From: Arcuatula senhousia
Taxonomy: Eukaryota; Mollusca; Bivalvia; Mytilida; Mytilidae
DNA length: 64,000 nt
Direction of reading: 5' to 3'
Assembly: GCA_963971305.1 (NCBI GenBank)
Contig: OZ020317.1
Location: forward strand, 11,240,001 to 11,304,000
Part shown: positions 59,301 through 64,000 of the stretch, in pieces
How positions within the stretch are numbered: the first letter of the stretch is position 1
Layout of the letters: each line of letters begins with the position of its first letter
Notes under the pieces: model-generated
What the model was told of the DNA's origin: nothing
What the model saw: only the letters and a program-made list of their open reading frames with translations
Database searches by the model: none
Position numbers and translations under genes: made by a program

Positions 59301-62300
59301 GAGTAATTTGTAATTAGTTAGTGCGCTCTATAAATACTGTAAATAATAATAATAACATGTAAAAACCAAATTAAATCTTTCTATTATACATTCCAGGATG
59401 CGTTCCAAGCCTTCCATAATGATTTGGAGAGTGTAAAGAAGTACCTCAAACCTCTTCACTTGGGCTCGGTCAAGGACACACAGACCAAAACTATAGATGA
59501 AGACTTCAGAAAACTCAGAACTACAGCTGAACAAATGGTAATACATTGACAGACTGTGCCAAATTTTTCCTTGCCTGGCCGACCAAAACTTTGTGGGACC
59601 AATATTTTACCTTTCTTTGGTATTATTGTCAAATTCTGGAAATTTTTCATGTTTTTGGAAATCAACACAAATTTATACAATTTCTAACAATTGTGCGCAT
59701 GTTTGGCACAGTTTCTGTCCTTTTCCTGTCAGGACTTTTAGAGACACTGAAATTTTTAGTGATTTTGAAGCAAATACATATCGTTGACAAAAAATAAAGA
59801 AGAAAACCATGAAAAATTGTAAAAAGCTGAACAATAAAAAATGAAACTTACAAAAAAATAACAAAATTTATGCCAAACATTTGGTCCAGAAATGAGAATC
59901 AGTTTACAGGACTGACTCAATTTTTGCCGATCAGGTCCGTCAGTCCAATGTGGTAGTATTTGTAAATTCTGAAGAATAAATTTCAGGACTGGCTTTTAAG
60001 TTCTGTTTATATTGATTTTTCTTAGGCATTGAAAAATGATTCACAAAAGAAGATAATGAGATGTGGTCTATATGCATGCACATTCTACATGTACATGCAA
60101 TAAAAGGCAATTTAAAAAATCCATATTGGAAAACAGACAGCAGCTTTCAATCTGACCAGTGGTTGCTGCTTGCTCTTTTGCAATTGTTCCCAGAAAATGT
60201 GTATGATTCAAAACCAATCCTAAATTTTATTGTTTTTTCAGGGTTTATTTAAACCAAGTTATTTCTACTTTGCTGCATATCTCGGCCATATACTTGTACT
60301 AGAAGTCCTAGCTTATTTAACGTTGGTATATTTTGGTACGGGGTGGATTCCATTTATCTTATCAATTTTATTGTACGGAACAGTGCAGGTAAGATCGTTA
60401 TTGTGGTTGTAGTTATTGTTTTCGTTAAAAAAAAGAGATGCATACAAGAAATCAAACTTACAAAAAAGTTTCTAAAAATTAATTTTACTCTGTCATACAC
60501 ATGTTTCGTCTACTCAAGACTCATCAGAGGAGCTGTAGATGCAAGATTGAAAATGATAAACACTGTATGATTATGAAGAGCTGAAAACCAAATTATGACT
60601 AAGACCAACCTTTGTCTGGTGTTGGAAGAACTTTAAACAGATAATTTCATAGTAAAATCTTCAAATATAAAAAAGGAAACTATTTAAATAAATAATAATG
60701 AGATGTGGAAAACATGCATAGGACACAATCTCCTTAAAAAAGGAAAAATTTTAAAATCCACAATGGAAAACTATCGTGACCAGCAGTCACTTCTCTCCAA
60801 TTAAACCAGAATTGAAAAAAAAACAAACCAACAGAGGTCAACACAGAAATTGTATGGTGCAATAATAAGCACTGAAAATTAGAACTTGGCTGCTCAGAAA
60901 TGGTAAGCAGTTCCTTTTTTGCCTCATCTAGGAAAGTAGGGCGGCATAGTATACAGTTATTTAATGCATGGTCATGGAGCAGTCAAAACTATTATCCCGA
61001 GGTGCTGGAGATGATTTCGGAACTGTTGCCTGAGGCCGCAGGCCGAAGGCAACAGGTCTTAAATCATCTCCTGCGCACCGAGGGCATAATAGTTTGACTG
61101 CCCCATGAACAGGCATTAAATAACTGTTTTATTAACTTATAGAATACATAGAGAGAGTGTGCACTCGTTCAACAGTGCGACGTCAAAAGAATTTTGCGAT
61201 TTATGTTTTGCCTACGTTTTTCCATAATTTTCCTGTGTGTTCAATAAAAATGCATCAAGAGGTTCTCTTTCAGATTTTCAAATGAACAAACTACAGATTA
61301 TTATGCATGAAAATCTGTTGAGAAATGGCATGTGAATAATTTCTATAATTTTAATTGATATGAAATATATAGAAAAATAGTAAACGCGTAAAATACCTTT
61401 GACGTCGCTCTGTACTGCGCATGGTTCACGCGCATGGAACAGTTCGTTCCAGGAGTGAAACAGTTAACTGTTACACGCTGACGTCATTTTGAAGAAAAAT
61501 GAATGAAAACATCCAAAATTACTTCATATGAAAAATATTCACTATAAGTTAATAAAGTGTTCTGTTCCATTTGTCAGTCTGTCTGTCCGTCCTAAATGTT
61601 GCCAGATGGGGCATTATGTCTACAGATATTCTACACAAAATAAAAAATATAGAAACAAATTATGAAACGTCTTAGAAAGAACAAATGAAAAAAAACCACT
61701 GTTATTTATTGTGTTCAAATTGATCGTATTTTTTTGGTGAAAAATTGAAGCTGTTCATAAAAAAGTACAGTTTTATCATGTAGTTATATGTTTTGATATG
61801 TTGGAAACTTGTTAAACAAATATGTCATATGTGCACAAGTAATTTTGTTAATCTACCCACACATGTAAAAACCTATATTACCAAAGTTTAATCATGTTAT
61901 TAGTGAAAGCTTGTGAACAAGTATTTTTATGAAACCTATTCACGTATGATAAATTGGACATATATTTATACACTTCCCATTACAACCATAAAGTCTAGAA
62001 TTGGTGTTAGTCTGCCTGATACATTTTGGAGGTCTTAACTCAACATAATATGCTAAACAGATTTTGATCATGTTTGTTGCAATTGTTGAAACCTTTCAGA
62101 TCAAGCATGAATTTTGTGTTTGTCATAAATTTAGTATGAAAGCATTTGCTTTGCACATGTGGGGCATTTTATTGTTATTATGATGAAGTTTTGAGGATCT
62201 TAATCTAAATGATTTTATATTTATAATGCTCCCTGCAAACAAAGTTTTGGGGAATATACATGTACATGTAGGAATCTCTTGTCTGTTTGTCTGTCCATTT

Positions 62301-63173
62301 GTCTACATTCCATGTACATGTATTAGCCCATGCTTCCAATTTCTTGATGGATTTTGATGAAATTTTACACAAATTTTGAATGGATATTGAACTACATTGT
62401 CTATGGTAGAACTCTTTTGTGAGCTTGTTTTGATATAAATACAACTACCTTGGGACAAGATTGATTTACTAAAACATTAACTTTCATGGTTTTACCTTTC
62501 ACCATTGTACTTTTATTTCATAAATCACCATATTAAAATTTAGCATAGTGTATGACAAAATAACAAAATCAACATAGTATTTCATTTTTTTCAATTCACA
62601 ACTAAGGAAAAAAAATTGAAGATTTTGGTTAGAATTCCTAAACTTGTTAAATTTTGTATCCATGAAAGATGTTTTCTGTGTTGGTAATTTTCAAGGAAAT
62701 TGGGATGTAATCCACAGGCATAAAAAAAGCAAATGAAAAACAAAATTCAGGTTTTCTTTATTTCCAATGGAAATTTCACAGAACAAATTAAATTGGGTTT
62801 TCAACATGGAAAATTTTAGACGACTGTGGTTGAAACAGTCTTGTTGTTTTATGAAATTACACTTGCAAATAGAAGTCAAATCCAAGTCAACTCTATAGAG
62901 AAGAAAAATTAGGACAAAAAAAATGTCCTAAGCAAATAAATGTCCATGATTAAATTTTCCTCTTGGGCAGTGAAATTCTTGTATTTGTGAAACGGCATAT
63001 TATTGGCATGATTTGTGATCTTAATGCATATATATATATTTATGGTAAATAAATATTCCTGTATTTTGAAGGCTCAAACAGCTTGGCTACAACACGATTT
63101 TGGACACGTTTCCATTTTCCACAACTCAAAACTCGATCACTTCTTTCATTATTTTACAATGGGCTTTATAAAG
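56209..63173 (+). CDS. front-end fatty acid desaturase, first four coding exons (3' part outside window)
   Basis: Exons 56209-56394, 59397-59537, 60242-60388 and 63072-63173 are all in phase 0 with GT-AG borders and give 192 residues of an expected ~440. Order: cytochrome b5 domain with HPGG (residues 46-49) and the second heme His (His69), first membrane segments in exon 3, and histidine box I QHDFGH (His166, His170) in exon 4. The enzyme inserts a double bond between an existing one and the carboxyl end of long-chain fatty acids at the ER membrane, fed by its own b5 domain. Delta-5, delta-6 or delta-8 specificity cannot be told from this part. The start is set by MGKGG, usual for the family, just after a TTTTCAG acceptor at 56190. 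His boxes II and III must lie beyond 64000. Confidence 0.9.
56395..59396. other. desaturase intron 1
   Basis: AT-rich; contains a dispersed GAGATGTGGAATAAGTGTAC motif (57873-57892) and a G-run near 58877. No exon supported. Confidence 0.6.
59397..59537 (+). CDS. desaturase exon 2: end of cytochrome b5 domain and linker
   Basis: Encodes 47 residues starting DAFQAFH, whose His is the second heme ligand, then a charged linker ending in [13 protein letters not shown], the usual entry to the membrane part. Acceptor TTCCAG, donor GTAATA. Confidence 0.9.
60242..60388 (+). CDS. desaturase exon 3: first membrane segments
   Basis: Encodes 49 residues, almost all hydrophobic ([20 protein letters not shown], then [12 protein letters not shown]), consistent with the first two membrane helices. 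Acceptor TTTTTTCAG, donor GTAAGA. Confidence 0.9.
60955..61131. repeat. foldback repeat in desaturase intron 3
   Basis: CAGTTATTTAATGCATGGTC ATGGAGCAGTC at the left pairs with GACTGCCCCATGAAC AGGCATTAAATAACTG at the right. GAGATGATTTCGGAACTGTT pairs imperfectly with ACAGGTCTTAAATCATCTCC around a GCCGCAGGC loop. It could form a long hairpin. The short ORF across it is an artefact. Confidence 0.7.
61123..61558. repeat. possible inverted-end element adjacent to the foldback
   Basis: TTTTATTAACTTATAG at 61123 is mirrored by CTATAAGTTAATAAA at about 61543. The interior contains GACGTCA words. The termini are only ~16 bases, so this is tentative. Confidence 0.35.
63072..63173 (+). CDS. desaturase exon 4: histidine box I
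   Basis: Encodes 34 residues beginning [14 protein letters not shown] and ending FTMGFIK before GTATTG. HDFGH is the first of three iron-binding histidine boxes. The next exon (box II) is not in the window. Confidence 0.9.
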
Positions 63174-63356
63174 GTATTGGTAGTTGCTGTCGTGAAATTC
63201 TATAAATAAATGAGAGTTACTTCCTCATTATGTACTGGTGCCCCCTAGAGCTGCTGCAGACATTTTGTACAGGTGCTATAAATAGAGGGTTTTTTCCCTA
63301 CAATTTTTTTGGGTCAGATTTAAAGCTAAACATATTTTTGAAATACAATGTTTTCA

Positions 63357-63502
63357 AATTGCTACAGTCTCATTAAATCAGACCTTCAATGTCGCTCCCA
63401 CCTTTTTACTATGTCCGACTCCCTCGATGAACGAGCCAACATAGCAAAAAAAGGGTGAGCGATATTGATGGTCTGATTTTAATAAGACTGAAATTGCTAT
63501 AA
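63357..63502. repeat. 146-bp palindromic repeat
   Basis: AAATTGCTACAGTCTCATTA then AATCAGACC (63357-63386) pairs with GGTCTGATT TTAATAAGACTGAAATTGC (63470-63500). The pairing continues inward through TCGCTC and CACCTTTTT / AAAAAGGGTG. It lies in the desaturase intron after exon 4. Confidence 0.7.
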
Positions 63503-63582
63503 AATAGGGTTTTCCACCAATACCAATGCAAATTCATTACTTTTGGTTTTCCCAGCTGGCCAGGTATTAAAACTCATAGAAA

Positions 63583-63783
63583 GGGGTGGAACACAAAAGA
63601 CTATTGTGTCAGCTGACCTGTGTGCAATATTTTCATTGGTCAATTTTGAATTTTGAACAAAAAGGACTGCTGCATGGTCATAACCTCATGGTCCCTTGTG
63701 TCAAAAAAATGGAAATTGACTTATGAAAAAATATTGTCACCTGATGATCGAACAACTGTAACCCAGTCTTTTGTGTTCCACCA
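63583..63783. repeat. ~200-bp foldback repeat
   Basis: GGTGGAACACAAAAGACT at 63585 is mirrored by AGTCTTTTGTGTTCCACC at 63764. CAATATTTTCATTGGTCAAT is mirrored by GACTTATG AAAAAATATTG, so the arms are long. It lies immediately after the palindromic repeat at 63357. Confidence 0.75.
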
Positions 63784-64000
63784 TGTTCCATATGTCCAAA
63801 TACCTGTCATAGTTTTTCACATATGACAAATTAAGTATCTTCAATTTATTTTTAGAATCTGTACAATTTAACTAAAGTTTGAATTAACCAAACCCCTTCA
63901 TTTTTGATCGTAAGACATAATCACTGTGCACTTTTAACGACCATATCCTAACCAAAGCATCTTTTCTGCCGCTGCACAATGATAATTCAACAATTAAAGC

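Noticed and set aside
60900..61097. 65-residue ORF in desaturase intron 3
   Set aside because: It lies across the foldback repeat and has no splice context.

Overview
The window is animal nuclear DNA, almost certainly from a bivalve mollusc. Genes have many small exons with GT-AG introns, the DNA is AT-rich, and it is crowded with repeat classes I associate with mussels and oysters: cores of ~155-175 bp tandem repeats with hairpin or microsatellite ends, CR1/Jockey-type LINEs, and scattered reverse-transcriptase tail fragments. The species assignment is inference; no database was searched.

Layout. 1-864 (+) is the last exon of an unrecognised gene. 1300-8450 is repeats, including a 4.8-kb element with ~596-bp terminal inverted repeats and a 6-bp target duplication, which contains a decayed reverse transcriptase and another tandem-repeat element. 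8526-11858 (-) is a nearly intact LINE polyprotein (endonuclease plus reverse transcriptase) with an N-terminal NPGP (2A-like) motif. 11969-13498 is a 174-bp tandem repeat. 15588-19911 and 34672-40823 are two large arrays of the same ~62-64 bp minisatellite in opposite orientation.

The main host gene lies on the minus strand from 43675 down to 20489. I rebuilt it from splice sites and reading phase as 19 coding exons (2196 nt, 731 residues). Its N-terminal half looks like the CARF/ALS2CR8 (calcium-responsive transcription factor) domain. Its C-terminal half is a Ulp1/SENP-type C48 cysteine protease with His, Gln and Cys in place but Asn at the usual Asp position. An acidic Ser/Glu/Asp-rich stretch and a short tail follow. 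One minisatellite array fills intron 3; the inverted array starts about 0.6 kb past the stop codon. I consider this fusion gene inside an inverted satellite pair the most interesting object here.

43.7-56.1 kb is mostly old repeat remnants, a 1.6-kb terminal-inverted-repeat element, and a ~1.1-1.3 kb direct duplication. From 56209 (+) to the right edge are the first four coding exons of a front-end fatty acid desaturase (cytochrome b5 domain, first membrane segments, first histidine box). The remaining exons lie beyond the window. Its introns contain several foldback repeats.
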